DNA from: a virus
Length of the DNA: 64,000 nt
Reading direction: 5' to 3' (one strand)
IMG/VR virus record: IMGVR_UViG_3300034198_024209
Span: 1 to 64,000 of that record
A model generated the notes under the pieces. It had not been told where the DNA came from. It ran no database searches and saw nothing but the letters and a program-made list of their open reading frames with translations. Shown piece after piece: positions 32,261 through 41,035 of this stretch. The translations under genes and the position numbers were made by a program. Positions within the stretch are counted from its first letter, which is position 1. Each line of letters begins with the position of its first letter.

Positions 32261-33244
32261 ATGAATACATTAAAGATATTTGATGAACAAATTTCAAGAA
32301 AACCAAATCTTTATCCTTGGACGGATAAATTTATTGAAGCCATGCATAATGGATTCTGGACAGATAAAGAATTTAATTTTAAGTCGGATGTTCAGGATTT
32401 TGCAGTAAAGCTAACTGAGCAAGAAAAACAAATTATAATACGTACTTTATCTGCAATAGGGCAGATAGAGGTTGCAGTAAAAACATTTTGGGCCAAACTT
32501 GGGGAAAATTTACCTCATCCATCCTTATCTGATTTAGGTTATGTGATGGCCAATGTCGAAGTAATACATAATAACGCTTACGAAAGATTGATTTCAGTGT
32601 TGGGGCTGGAGAGCGTGTTTGAAGAAAACTTAAAACTAGAATGGATACAAGGTAGAGTGAAATATCTCAAAAAATACACACACAGATTCTACAAGGACAG
32701 TAAAAAACAATATCTATATGCCCTCATCTTGTTCACCTTGTTTGTTGAAAATGTTTCCCTATTTTCTCAGTTCTATGTAATTAACTGGTTCTCTACATTT
32801 AAAAATGTTTTAAAAGATACCGATCAACAAGTTAAATATACTAGAAATGAAGAAAATATACATGCACTAGTTGGTATTAAAATAATAAATACCATAAAGC
32901 AAGAGTATCCAGACATTTTCGACAAAGAATTAGAAGAAAAAATTCTAGAAGAAGCTCAGGAAGCTTTTATCTCAGAATCAAAGATAATTGATTGGATGGT
33001 GAATGGAATAAATGAGAATGGTCTGTCTGCAGATACATTAAAGGAATTTATCAAGAATAGAATTAATAATTCCTTGAATCAAATAGGATTAAAATCTGTA
33101 TTTGAAATAGATAAAGATAAAATTGCTTCTACTGTTTGGTTTGATGAACAGTTGTTGGCAAATAATATGACAGACTTCTTTCATTCAAGACCAGTTGACT
33201 ATTCCAAGAAATCACAATCATTTTCAGAAGATGATTTATTTTAA
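32261..33244 (+). CDS. nrdB: Class I ribonucleotide reductase beta subunit
   Basis: 327 residues. Metal ligands visible are Glu70 (QIEVAV), Glu100 and His103 (EVIHNNAY, with the radical Tyr candidate Tyr107), Glu163 (LFVENVSL), and Glu198 and His201 (RNEENIHAL). The tail ends in SEDDLF, the short acidic C-terminus that docks on the alpha subunit. It makes the radical needed for dNTP synthesis. The order beta before alpha with a small gene between is unusual compared with bacterial nrdAB. Confidence 0.9.
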   Translation: MNTLKIFDEQISRKPNLYPWTDKFIEAMHNGFWTDKEFNFKSDVQDFAVKLTEQEKQIIIRTLSAIGQIEVAVKTFWAKLGENLPHPSLSDLGYVMANVEVIHNNAYERLISVLGLESVFEENLKLEWIQGRVKYLKKYTHRFYKDSKKQYLYALILFTLFVENVSLFSQFYVINWFSTFKNVLKDTDQQVKYTRNEENIHALVGIKIINTIKQEYPDIFDKELEEKILEEAQEAFISESKIIDWMVNGINENGLSADTLKEFIKNRINNSLNQIGLKSVFEIDKDKIASTVWFDEQLLANNMTDFFHSRPVDYSKKSQSFSEDDLF

Positions 33245-33269
33245 AGAACAACAAACAAAAAAACAATAA

Positions 33270-33548
33270 ATGGAAAAAGATATATATATTCCTTTTACTG
33301 CAGCTCAATATGCAGAAGGACTAGAACTACAAGCAATTTTAGTAAAATGCAAAGAATGCATAGATGATCTTTTTGGTGAAGGATACTCCAAAACTAACCC
33401 AGCTCTTGTTGGATCAATGTTTCAGGGCATTCTTCACTCTTATGACAATACTCAGCTCTTACAGCACTTAAGTACTATAAATAAAACTATAGAGTGGGTA
33501 GGAGAGAAGATACAACATCACGCATATGTTTGTGCAAAACATTTATGA
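33270..33548 (+). CDS. Small hypothetical protein between nrdB and nrdA
   Basis: 92 residues, predicted helical, with one Cys pair region (VKCKECIDDLF, about 29-39). It overlaps nrdA by ATGA and is presumably cotranscribed. It may assist the reductase, but no family is recognised. Confidence 0.6.
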   Translation: MEKDIYIPFTAAQYAEGLELQAILVKCKECIDDLFGEGYSKTNPALVGSMFQGILHSYDNTQLLQHLSTINKTIEWVGEKIQHHAYVCAKHL

Positions 33549-35242
33549 AAAAAGACTGTTATTGGCTAAATAAAGACTCTAGAAAATTCCTTGAAAGAGG
33601 ATATTTGTTAGAGGGCGAATCCCCAGAGGATCGTATAGATGATATATGTAAAGCAGCTTCGAAAATCCTAAACAGCTACAAAATTTTATTAAGTGATGAT
33701 GTAGATAAAACATTGTTTCAAGATTTTGAGGAAAAATTTAGCGATTACCTTTGCAGAGGATTCTATTCATTGAGTTCGCCCATTTGGGCGAACTTTGGTA
33801 GAGATAGGGGGCTGCCCATAAGTTGTTTTGGTAGCTTTATTCCAGACAGCATGGAGGGGATAATGTATAAGCTTGCTGAGGTCGGCATGATGACAAAATA
33901 TGGTGGTGGTACATCTGCTTTCTTTGGCGATCTGAGAGGTAGGGGGGACTCTATCTCGTCTGGTGGCGAGTCTACTGGATCAGTGCATTTTATGGAGTTA
34001 TACAATAAGCTGATGAATGTAGTCTCTCAAGGCAACGTTCGCCGAGGGTCATTTGCTGCGTATCTTACTATCGATCACAAAGATATTAATGAGTTTCTTC
34101 AAATTAGGGACGAGGGACATGAGATCCAGCAGATGTCTTTTGGAGTTTGTGTTAGCGACGGTTGGATGAAAGAAATGGTGGCAGGAGACAAAGAAAAAAG
34201 AAAGATATGGGGAAAGGTAATTCAAAAACGATTTGAAACTGGATACCCGTATATATTCTTTAAGGATAATGCTAATAATAATGCTCCATCTATCTACAAA
34301 GAAACTGATCGTCAAATTTATGCTAGTAACTTATGCTCTGAAATAATGCTATCAAGCTCAGTAAATGAATCATTTGTTTGTAATTTGTCATCATTAAACC
34401 TAGAGAAATGGGATGAGCTAGTCCAAACAGACGCAATTGAAATACTTGTGGTATTTCTTGATGCGGTCATGCAAGAATTTATAACAAAAACCACTGGAAA
34501 TACATTCATGCAACACGCTCATCAATTTGCTGTTAATCAACGTGCATTAGGTATTGGTGTGTTGGGGTGGCACTCATACCTACAATTGAATATGACCTCT
34601 TTTGAGGGTATGGAAGCTAAATTAAAGAATGCCGAAATCTGGAAAACCATCAGGACTAGATGTGATTCTGCTACAGAAAGATTAGCCAGAACCTTTGGAG
34701 TTGCCCCGATATACAGTGGCTCAAAGGAGGTTAGACGCAATACCACAACATTAGCTGTTGCCCCCACAACAAGCTCTAGTTTTATATTGGGTCAAGTATC
34801 TCCATCGATTGAGCCTCTTAGCAGTAATTATTTTGTGAAAGACCTTGCCAAAGGAAAATTCACATACAAGAATAATTATTTGAAGAAGTTGCTCAAATCA
34901 ATGGGTCAAGATACTGACGAGACATGGTCTTCAATTCTGGTGAATGGTGGATCTGTTCAGCATCTTGATTTTTTATCACAACAAGAAAAAGATGTATTTA
35001 AAACCTTTGAGGAAATCTCACAACTTGAAATTGTGAATCAAGCAATTCAAAGACAAAAATACATTGATCAAGGTCAATCACTAAATTTGATGATACCATC
35101 AAACACAAAGCCGAAAGATGTAAATGAGTTATTGATTCATGGTTGGGAGAACGGTATAAAAGCGTTTTACTATCAAAGAAGCTCTAACCCTTCTCAAAAG
35201 TTGGCCAGATCTATTTTGTCTTGTAAATCCTGTGAGGCTTAA
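33545..35242 (+). CDS. nrdA: Class I ribonucleotide reductase alpha subunit
   Basis: 565 residues from the ATG at 33545, which couples it to the previous gene by ATGA. Catalytic features: Cys94 (PISCFGSF), the N-x-C-x-E motif at Asn262/Cys264/Glu266 (NLCSEIM), Cys279 (SFVCNLSSLNL), the tyrosine pair in AFYYQR and a CKSC redox pair at the end. The usual N-terminal ATP-cone allosteric domain is absent, so activity control by dATP should be lost. It reduces ribonucleotides for phage DNA synthesis. Confidence 0.92.
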   Translation: MKKDCYWLNKDSRKFLERGYLLEGESPEDRIDDICKAASKILNSYKILLSDDVDKTLFQDFEEKFSDYLCRGFYSLSSPIWANFGRDRGLPISCFGSFIPDSMEGIMYKLAEVGMMTKYGGGTSAFFGDLRGRGDSISSGGESTGSVHFMELYNKLMNVVSQGNVRRGSFAAYLTIDHKDINEFLQIRDEGHEIQQMSFGVCVSDGWMKEMVAGDKEKRKIWGKVIQKRFETGYPYIFFKDNANNNAPSIYKETDRQIYASNLCSEIMLSSSVNESFVCNLSSLNLEKWDELVQTDAIEILVVFLDAVMQEFITKTTGNTFMQHAHQFAVNQRALGIGVLGWHSYLQLNMTSFEGMEAKLKNAEIWKTIRTRCDSATERLARTFGVAPIYSGSKEVRRNTTTLAVAPTTSSSFILGQVSPSIEPLSSNYFVKDLAKGKFTYKNNYLKKLLKSMGQDTDETWSSILVNGGSVQHLDFLSQQEKDVFKTFEEISQLEIVNQAIQRQKYIDQGQSLNLMIPSNTKPKDVNELLIHGWENGIKAFYYQRSSNPSQKLARSILSCKSCEA

Positions 35243-35261
35243 AACACATATTTCACAAACT

Positions 35262-35558
35262 ATGAAAGCTATATTAGAGTTCGATTTGCCAGAAGATTCA
35301 AATGACCATGAATGTGCCGTAAAGGGCATTGAAATGAGAATCCTAATCAGTGACCTTTTAAATGAAATCCGCAGTAAACTAAAATACGACGGGGGTGAGT
35401 TTGCTGGTCAATGGTGTGTTGAAGAATATAAAGAAAGTGAATCTGGAGAGTATATTTCTGAAAAGGTTGATAAAACTGCTTGTGATCATACCCTTGAAAA
35501 AGTGAGAGATTGGTTAATAAAAGAAATGACTGAAAGAAACATTCCTGAGTTAATATAA
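35262..35558 (+). CDS. Small hypothetical protein
   Basis: 98 residues from the ATG at 35262 (MKAILEFDLPEDSNDHECA...), a head common in phage proteins of unknown role. The frame from 35232 overlaps nrdA needlessly. Predicted helical with a charged middle. Confidence 0.65.
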   Translation: MKAILEFDLPEDSNDHECAVKGIEMRILISDLLNEIRSKLKYDGGEFAGQWCVEEYKESESGEYISEKVDKTACDHTLEKVRDWLIKEMTERNIPELI

Positions 35559-35560
35559 GT

Positions 35561-35734
35561 ATGCTGGCTTATATACAAAAAAAAATACCGTTTAAGGTAT
35601 CACTTATACAAAATAAAAATAAAAGTTGGCATAAACCTGTATGCGTAAGATCTAGAATGCTTATGGATGGAAGGCTAAAGCCACAAGAGTTTCATTGGAT
35701 GATATTCTCAATCCACCTGAAATATATTAAATAA
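35561..35734 (+). CDS. Very small basic hypothetical protein
   Basis: 57 residues, MLAYIQKKIPFKV... to ...IHLKYIK, rich in Lys and aromatics. It starts two bases after the previous stop, which fits operon spacing. Function unknown. Confidence 0.5.
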   Translation: MLAYIQKKIPFKVSLIQNKNKSWHKPVCVRSRMLMDGRLKPQEFHWMIFSIHLKYIK

Positions 35735-35741
35735 AATATTT

Positions 35742-35888
35742 ATGAGATTTGTAAATAAAGCTAAATATTATTTTAGGAGATTTCTTATGAGATTTCTTAA
35801 TCTTTGTCCGTATTGCCTGTCAAAAGTAAACGAGACAAGAAATAGAACATATATTTGTCCTATTTGTAATCATAGATCTAACTTATAG
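35742..35888 (+). CDS. Zinc-ribbon-like small protein
   Basis: 48 residues with CPYC (22-25) and CPIC (39-42), a four-cysteine zinc ribbon, preceded by a basic and aromatic head. It probably binds zinc and may contact nucleic acid or protein. Confidence 0.6.
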   Translation: MRFVNKAKYYFRRFLMRFLNLCPYCLSKVNETRNRTYICPICNHRSNL

Positions 35889-35901
35889 AAGTAAGTTTAT
35901 T

Positions 35902-35930
35902 AAGTGGGGCAACAACTCGTTGCCCCACTT
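35902..35930 (+). other. 12-bp perfect hairpin after the zinc-ribbon gene
   Basis: Arms 35902-35913 and 35919-35930, loop AACTC. No T run; instead GGGGCAATG repeats the stem sequence just downstream. It may be a terminator needing a factor, an RNA-stability element or a protein site. Confidence 0.55.
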
Positions 35931-36051
35931 GGGGCAATGAGAGCATAATAACTTATTGCAATCCATTTTTTGTTATAAAAATGCATACATATTTGTAACA
36001 AAAAAAGTATCAAAATCCTGCAATCAAAATCTACCACCACACACCAAACAC

Positions 36052-37011
36052 ATGCAACTTGAGCTAGATCAACAACCTAAAGTTAAACTCGTTTCAGTAA
36101 CACAACCGCTAGTTAAAAATATTGGGACAGCCGAAGAGTTGATAGTTTATTGCGCTAGAGTATCAAATCCAGATAATCAATTAAATAAAGAAACCTCCGC
36201 AAAACTCCTAAATTATTGTATAGATCATGGGCATTGGTCTCCTTTTGAAATGGCTTCAATGACTGTAGAGATAACAACCTCTAGAGCCATAGCCGCTCAA
36301 ATACTTAGACATAGAAGTTTTAGTTTTCAAGAGTTCTCACAAAGGTATTCCAGTGTATCCGGTGCACAAGAATTGACATGGAGAGCTCAGGGAAAAACCA
36401 ATAGACAGGTTGGAGAGGAAGAAATTGAATTGTCTGAAAAACTTAAAGAAAAAATTTATCTATCTCAACGTCTTTCGCTTGATGTATATAACAGCTTACT
36501 AGAGGAAGGTGTGGCAAGGGAGTGTGCAAGGATGATCCTTCCGCTCAATACCTCCACTACTCTATATATGACAGGCACAGTAAGGTCTTGGATCCACTAT
36601 CTTGACCTTAGGCTTGATGCATCTACTCAAATGGAGCATCAAATTATAGCACAAAAAATAAAAGATATTTTTATTGGTGAGTTCCCAGTAGTATCAGATG
36701 CACTTGGTTTTCAATGTATAGATTGCTCTAATGTAAATTTAAGCGAATTACATGAACAAATAATCAGCAATTTTTATGTTGCAGATCAAATGTGGAGTAC
36801 CAATTGCATAAACTTTAATGTAAGTGAAATTAAAAGACTTAGCCTTGGCGAATATTACTTTGAAGTCAGGGGCGAACCAGTAAATGGGTTAGATGACCTT
36901 GGTTCGACCATAGTTGGAGTAATGAAGATTATTGACGGTGAATATATCGTAGACTACTGCGAAGTTAATAAAATAGGAGAACACAAAAAATTAGCTTATG
37001 AAAATTATTAA
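36052..37011 (+). CDS. thyX: Flavin-dependent thymidylate synthase
   Basis: 319 residues from the ATG at 36052; upstream codons from 35956 lie in an AT-rich leader. The ThyX motif RHRSFSFQEFSQRYS (about 84-98) has the Arg-His-Arg and Ser-x-Arg-Tyr-Ser of the family, and ECARMILPLNTSTTLY is the conserved substrate-side helix. It makes dTMP from dUMP with FAD. The last 100 residues (about 220-319) are an extra domain not found in standard ThyX and are unassigned. Confidence 0.93.
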   Translation: MQLELDQQPKVKLVSVTQPLVKNIGTAEELIVYCARVSNPDNQLNKETSAKLLNYCIDHGHWSPFEMASMTVEITTSRAIAAQILRHRSFSFQEFSQRYSSVSGAQELTWRAQGKTNRQVGEEEIELSEKLKEKIYLSQRLSLDVYNSLLEEGVARECARMILPLNTSTTLYMTGTVRSWIHYLDLRLDASTQMEHQIIAQKIKDIFIGEFPVVSDALGFQCIDCSNVNLSELHEQIISNFYVADQMWSTNCINFNVSEIKRLSLGEYYFEVRGEPVNGLDDLGSTIVGVMKIIDGEYIVDYCEVNKIGEHKKLAYENY

Positions 37012-37354
37012 AAAACAATATCAGCCAGAAGAGAATGAATATATAAATGATTTTACTGGTGTATCATTTTCGGAATTTGACCCAGGCTGTACTTTAAAAA
37101 TCAGTTTTGGTTATGGATCAGAGTTTGATGGAGCCAAAATTCAATTGGACTTAACAGATGAAGATGTTAAACCGATTCTTGAAATGATTAGAGGTAAATT
37201 ATGCCATCAAACTAAAGGTTACTTAGAACAAAAATTGAGTGAAACGGAAGACAATTATGATGCAGCAATGCAAACCAGAGACTGGGGTGCATGTGATTTA
37301 GTAGGTAATTGTATGTCTCTGTATAGATTCTTGTTGGATAAAAAATACGAATAA
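36998..37354 (+). CDS. Small hypothetical protein downstream of thyX
   Basis: 118 residues, beta-rich N-terminal half and helical C-terminal half. Overlaps thyX by 14 bases and the next gene by ATGA/TAATG spacing. No family is recognised. Confidence 0.6.
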   Translation: MKIIKKQYQPEENEYINDFTGVSFSEFDPGCTLKISFGYGSEFDGAKIQLDLTDEDVKPILEMIRGKLCHQTKGYLEQKLSETEDNYDAAMQTRDWGACDLVGNCMSLYRFLLDKKYE

Positions 37355-37896
37355 TGAATATATTTGTAATTGACTTAGACCCACGAATTGCTGCAAGGCA
37401 CTTAGTGGATAAGCATATATCAAAGATGATCACTGAAACAGCACAAATACTGTCTAATTGTTTTACATTAGGCAGGATGGCTATGAGTGACTGCCCAAGA
37501 AATCAGAAAGGTGAAGCTAGAAAACATTCATATCCACATCATCCATGCTGCAAATGGGCTCCACAATCCAGAGACAACATGAGATGGTTGGTAGAACATG
37601 CAAGAGAGATGGACATAGAAAGAATTCAGCGATTTGGCAAAGTAGATGCACACTTTTCTGTTCGCTTTATCAATTGGGCTTTTGACAACCTATCAAGCTC
37701 AATAGCCCCTGAGAGTGGGCTAACCCAGTTCGCGCAGGCGATGCCTGATGAGTATAAAAGTGATAATGCGGTAGACGCATATAGATCTTATTATTCTCTC
37801 GGAAAGGCACATCTGCATAAATGGACAAGAAATAAACCAAATTGGATAGAAGAAATAATAAATGGACACAAAATTAGAGAAGGAATTATCGGATAA
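37354..37896 (+). CDS. Conserved phage protein (DNA-glycosylase-like annotation in some phages)
   Basis: 180 residues. DPRIAARHLVDKHISKMITETAQILS near the N-terminus and QAMPDEYKSDNAVDAYRSYYSLGKAHLHKWT near the C-terminus are hallmarks of a widespread phage family. Homologues are sometimes labelled pyrimidine-dimer glycosylase-like, but I do not consider that proven. Confidence 0.7.
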   Translation: MNIFVIDLDPRIAARHLVDKHISKMITETAQILSNCFTLGRMAMSDCPRNQKGEARKHSYPHHPCCKWAPQSRDNMRWLVEHAREMDIERIQRFGKVDAHFSVRFINWAFDNLSSSIAPESGLTQFAQAMPDEYKSDNAVDAYRSYYSLGKAHLHKWTRNKPNWIEEIINGHKIREGIIG

Positions 37897-38341
37897 ATAT
37901 CCCAAAATACTTAGATACATGGACGGAGACCCAATGATTACTTGCATGGCCTTTGGAATAGAATGCAACAATGGATGGTATTCATTGATAGATAGATGTA
38001 TGGGAAAACTTCAGTATTTCTGCGACACATGCACTAAGATGGGAAACCCAATTCAGGTAGTTGCTGACCAGATCAAAGAGAAATATGGAACACTTCGTTT
38101 CTATTTTAGTGTTGATGGAGAAGAGAATGACTATCAGATTCAATATTCAATTATTGAAGATATAATAAATGGCGCTGAAGCTGAGGCTGCACATACATGC
38201 GAAATAACCGGAGAAAACGGGTCCTTATGCAAAAAGGGTGCATGGTATAAAACACTGTGCAGGCAAAGCGCAAAGCAGCATGGATACGTAGCCTCAGACA
38301 TACAGCTACAAAAATATTGGGACTCACTAGAAAAAATATAA
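37862..38341 (+). CDS. Conserved phage protein of unknown function
   Basis: 159 residues. NNGWYSLIDRCMGKLQ, QVVADQIKEKYGTLRFYFS and a Cys-rich segment TCEITGENGSLCKK resemble a common phage family of unknown role with a possible zinc site. Overlaps the previous gene by 35 bases. Confidence 0.65.
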   Translation: MDTKLEKELSDKYPKILRYMDGDPMITCMAFGIECNNGWYSLIDRCMGKLQYFCDTCTKMGNPIQVVADQIKEKYGTLRFYFSVDGEENDYQIQYSIIEDIINGAEAEAAHTCEITGENGSLCKKGAWYKTLCRQSAKQHGYVASDIQLQKYWDSLEKI

Positions 38342-38343
38342 CA

Positions 38344-38652
38344 ATGAGTGACGAAGATATTGACGAATATGCGTTTTATAAGAGTGGATTATCATCTCAT
38401 GGATGTCTTGAAAATTTAGATAAATATGCAAGAGATGCAATTACTGAATATGGCAAAATTATTCGTAGAATGCAGCTAGAAAAAATAAAGAACGGTTTTC
38501 AGGGGTGTTGTTATGCATGTGAAGTGGTTGGGATCACCAATCAAAAGCTAGAATCCAAGATATCTAAAATGGAGGAATCTATAAATAAACTTGGCGAAAC
38601 AATAGAAATAATGGACAACTTAATAAAGTCATACAAAAAAGATGGAAATTAA
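38344..38652 (+). CDS. Small hypothetical protein
   Basis: 102 residues from the ATG at 38344 (MSDEDIDEYAFY...). The longer frame from 38257 is rejected because it overlaps the previous gene. The C-terminal half is helical and coiled-coil-like (KLESKISKMEESINKLGE). Confidence 0.6.
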   Translation: MSDEDIDEYAFYKSGLSSHGCLENLDKYARDAITEYGKIIRRMQLEKIKNGFQGCCYACEVVGITNQKLESKISKMEESINKLGETIEIMDNLIKSYKKDGN

Positions 38653-38893
38653 ATTATTAAGAAATCAGACAAGCAACATACATACATTTGCTGTTAGATA
38701 TGAAGACAGCAAAGAGTATTTAGTTAATATAGTTAAGCAAGGTGACATAAAAACAGTTGAGTCTGTTTCTCACCGTGGAGTAGAGCTTAATCAAACCAAT
38801 GAGCAGGAAAACGCTATTAAAAGTAGTATTCTTGAGGCAGTTGAATTAGAGATTTTAAAAAATAAAACCCAATCAACTCTAACTACTACCTAA
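38642..38893 (+). CDS. Small hypothetical protein
   Basis: 83 residues, mixed fold, overlapping the previous gene by 11 bases. No motif is recognised. Confidence 0.55.
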   Translation: MEIKLLRNQTSNIHTFAVRYEDSKEYLVNIVKQGDIKTVESVSHRGVELNQTNEQENAIKSSILEAVELEILKNKTQSTLTTT

Positions 38894-38901
38894 CAAACAA
38901 A

Positions 38902-39096
38902 ATGATCATCACAAGAAAATCTCCAATAAGTAAATTAGAGCATTCAATGGATCTGGACATAACAGAGGAACAGATCCAAAAGTGGCAGCAAGGTGAATTG
39001 ATTCAAAATGCCTTTCCTAATTTAAGTGCAAGCGAAAGAGAATTCATTAAAACTGGAATTACTGACGAAGAGTGGGACTTAGCGTTTAAGGAGTAG
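38902..39096 (+). CDS. Small conserved phage protein
   Basis: 64 residues. EEQIQKWQQGELIQNAFPNLSASEREFIKTGI is the pattern of a small phage family often placed near metabolic genes, in which the W...G.....FP.L...ER.F...G core is kept. No function is established that I know of. Confidence 0.65.
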   Translation: MIITRKSPISKLEHSMDLDITEEQIQKWQQGELIQNAFPNLSASEREFIKTGITDEEWDLAFKE

Positions 39097-39159
39097 CGTG
39101 TCTTATTTTATAAAAAAAAAGATTGATTTTATCGTTTAAACATATACTTAAGTCCCTCT

Positions 39160-39546
39160 ATGAACAAAATCAAATACAGAGCATGGAACGAAGAAAATAA
39201 TAGTTATAAGACTAATGTTTTTCTATCCGCTGACGGCTTAAATTTACTCTATTTTGAGGATTCTAAAATACTTGCTTTGCCATTACTAAATAGCAAGTTT
39301 ACTATCGAACAGTATTCGATGTTTGATGACAAAAACGGTAAAGGGATCTTCGAGAATGATATAGTTAAAGTAAAATACCATTACGCTGATGGCACGGATG
39401 ACATTGAAGAGGTTATCAAAGTGGTTGTCTTAAACAATGGATCATTCTGCTTTGGAGATGGCACCATATTTGAATATAAACAGAAACCCTTTAGTGTCAT
39501 TGAAGTCATAGGAAACATTCACCAAAATCAAGAATTACTTAATTGA
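39160..39546 (+). CDS. YopX-family protein
   Basis: 128 residues. The head KIKYRAWNEENNS, the core YSMFDDKNGKGIFENDIVKVKY (about 52-73) and the end FSVIEVIGNIHQN are the YopX family pattern, common in phages and prophages with unknown role. Confidence 0.85.
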   Translation: MNKIKYRAWNEENNSYKTNVFLSADGLNLLYFEDSKILALPLLNSKFTIEQYSMFDDKNGKGIFENDIVKVKYHYADGTDDIEEVIKVVVLNNGSFCFGDGTIFEYKQKPFSVIEVIGNIHQNQELLN

Positions 39547-39641
39547 TGCAATATCTGATTAATTCGATCCTAGCTGTAACATTTTTTAGCTTAGCTATTG
39601 CTATAGTGCTTGCAGCCTATATAACCACTAAGAAAAAATGA
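39546..39641 (+). CDS. Single-pass membrane micro-protein
   Basis: 31 residues, MQYLINSILAVTFF... then ...YITTKKK, with one hydrophobic segment (about 5-26) and a positive tail, so a membrane protein with the tail inside. Its ATG overlaps the stop of the YopX gene and its stop overlaps the MazG-like start, so it fits tightly. Its size hints at a holin-like or membrane-regulatory peptide, unproven. Confidence 0.5.
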   Translation: MQYLINSILAVTFFSLAIAIVLAAYITTKKK

Positions 39642-39973
39642 ACAATATACAATATACATTCAATTCATATCAAGAGGACGCAGCAAAAACTGCTATATAC
39701 AAGAACAAGTTAATTTATCCTGTTCTTGGATTAGTTGGGGAAGCTGGAGAGGTAGCAAACAAAGTAAAGAAGATACTCAGAGACAAAGACGGAAAATTAG
39801 ACATTGATGATAAAGACAGTATTTCAAAAGAGCTAGGAGATGTACTGTGGTATTTAGCTGCTTGTGCAACCGACCTCGGGATAGATATGAACGATCTTGC
39901 GATAAAAAACCTAGAAAAACTAAATTCTAGAGCAGAACGAAACACGATCTCCGGTAGCGGAGACAACAGATAA
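39638..39973 (+). CDS. MazG-like nucleotide pyrophosphohydrolase
   Basis: 111 residues. GLVGEAGEVANKVKKILRD (about 30-48) with the acidic E-x-x-E and SKELGDVLWYLAACATDLG (about 68-86) with E-x-x-D form the all-alpha MazG metal site. It hydrolyses nucleoside triphosphates, perhaps modified nucleotides or alarmones. Confidence 0.85.
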   Translation: MNNIQYTFNSYQEDAAKTAIYKNKLIYPVLGLVGEAGEVANKVKKILRDKDGKLDIDDKDSISKELGDVLWYLAACATDLGIDMNDLAIKNLEKLNSRAERNTISGSGDNR

Positions 39974-39974
39974 A

Positions 39975-40271
39975 ATGCAAAAAGACAAAATTACAATTAA
40001 AGACTTACGGCAAAATGGATTTAAAGTAAGGGTTCTTCATACTGACCCATACACGATTCCACATACTTTTGATGTGAATGAAAAAGCTTTAGATCTTTCT
40101 AAAATTGGAACATGCATAGCGATCAGAGATCCAGAAGGGGTAGAACACAGGGGAGTAGCCTTGTGTAGCAAGGCTGACAACTGGAACAGAAAACTTGGGA
40201 ACAAGATAGCTCTAGGTAGGGCCTTAAAAACCGTATCAGATGATTGGTTGAACAAAATTACTGCAAAGTAG
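39975..40271 (+). CDS. Small hypothetical protein
   Basis: 98 residues, mixed alpha/beta, no recognised motif. It starts one base after the MazG-like stop and lies in the same unit. Confidence 0.6.
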   Translation: MQKDKITIKDLRQNGFKVRVLHTDPYTIPHTFDVNEKALDLSKIGTCIAIRDPEGVEHRGVALCSKADNWNRKLGNKIALGRALKTVSDDWLNKITAK

Positions 40272-40316
40272 TAAAATTAATTGAATTAAAACAATTAGTG
40301 CACAAACAATAAAAAA

Positions 40317-40604
40317 ATGACAAACAACAACAAAGAAACGATAGAACTTAAAAAACAAATAGTTGAATTAACTAGCGAGAATAATCTTTTGCGCGAACTC
40401 AATTCAGTTGCTTCTGCTTTTTTAATCGCCGTAAACGTTTATGATGCTGCTGTATCAGATATGATATCCATAAAAAACAAAATAAACAAATTCTATGCAG
40501 ATGTGGATAACTCAGAAATTCGTACACAATCTTCTAAGATAACTAAGGCTAAAAAAGAGGCCGCAAAAAAGAAATCGGCTGTGGTAGCTAAAAAAAGCAA
40601 ATAG
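40317..40604 (+). CDS. Small coiled-coil, Lys-rich tail protein
   Basis: 95 residues. A helical N-terminus resembles a coiled coil (IELKKQIVELTSENNLLREL) and the tail is basic and Ala/Lys-rich (KAKKEAAKKKSAVVAKKSK). A histone-like or nucleic-acid role is possible. Confidence 0.55.
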   Translation: MTNNNKETIELKKQIVELTSENNLLRELNSVASAFLIAVNVYDAAVSDMISIKNKINKFYADVDNSEIRTQSSKITKAKKEAAKKKSAVVAKKSK

Positions 40605-40621
40605 CTAAATAAGGAACACAA

Positions 40622-41035
40622 ATGAGCGAAGAAAACGACACACAACAAGAGGTAGAAAATCCAGTAGAGGAACCTCAAGTCAAATATGATGTAAATATTA
40701 AAAGTAATACACAAAAAACTGTATTTATTAATGTTTTTGAATTGGAAATGAAACCCAGGATAGATGGGGCTGAGCCACTGTATCTAATTTATACTAGATA
40801 CCATAATGAGAGCAGTGCAGTTCCTGGAATTCCAGAGGCATTGCCAACTTCGTTTAGTATCGCAGATTCTAATGGGAATTCTGTTACTTATACCCCTGAA
40901 ACTAACTATGACTTGCTTTATGCCATTGAAACTTCCATTAATAAGTATGTAGAAACGAATAATGAGAAACTAAAGCAAGGGGCACTTGAACTAGCAAAAG
41001 TCGAAGATAGCGCAAAAGATGAAAACGAAAACTAA
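40622..41035 (+). CDS. Hypothetical protein
   Basis: 137 residues with an acidic Gln/Glu head and a beta-rich core (FINVFELEMKPRIDGAEPLYLIYTRY). No family is recognised. Overlaps the next gene. Confidence 0.55.
   Translation: MSEENDTQQEVENPVEEPQVKYDVNIKSNTQKTVFINVFELEMKPRIDGAEPLYLIYTRYHNESSAVPGIPEALPTSFSIADSNGNSVTYTPETNYDLLYAIETSINKYVETNNEKLKQGALELAKVEDSAKDENEN

Noticed and set aside
33494-33545. Longer N-terminus for NrdA
   Set aside because: The extra 17 residues overlap the preceding gene by over 50 bases; the ATG at 33545 gives the ATGA overlap seen throughout this genome.
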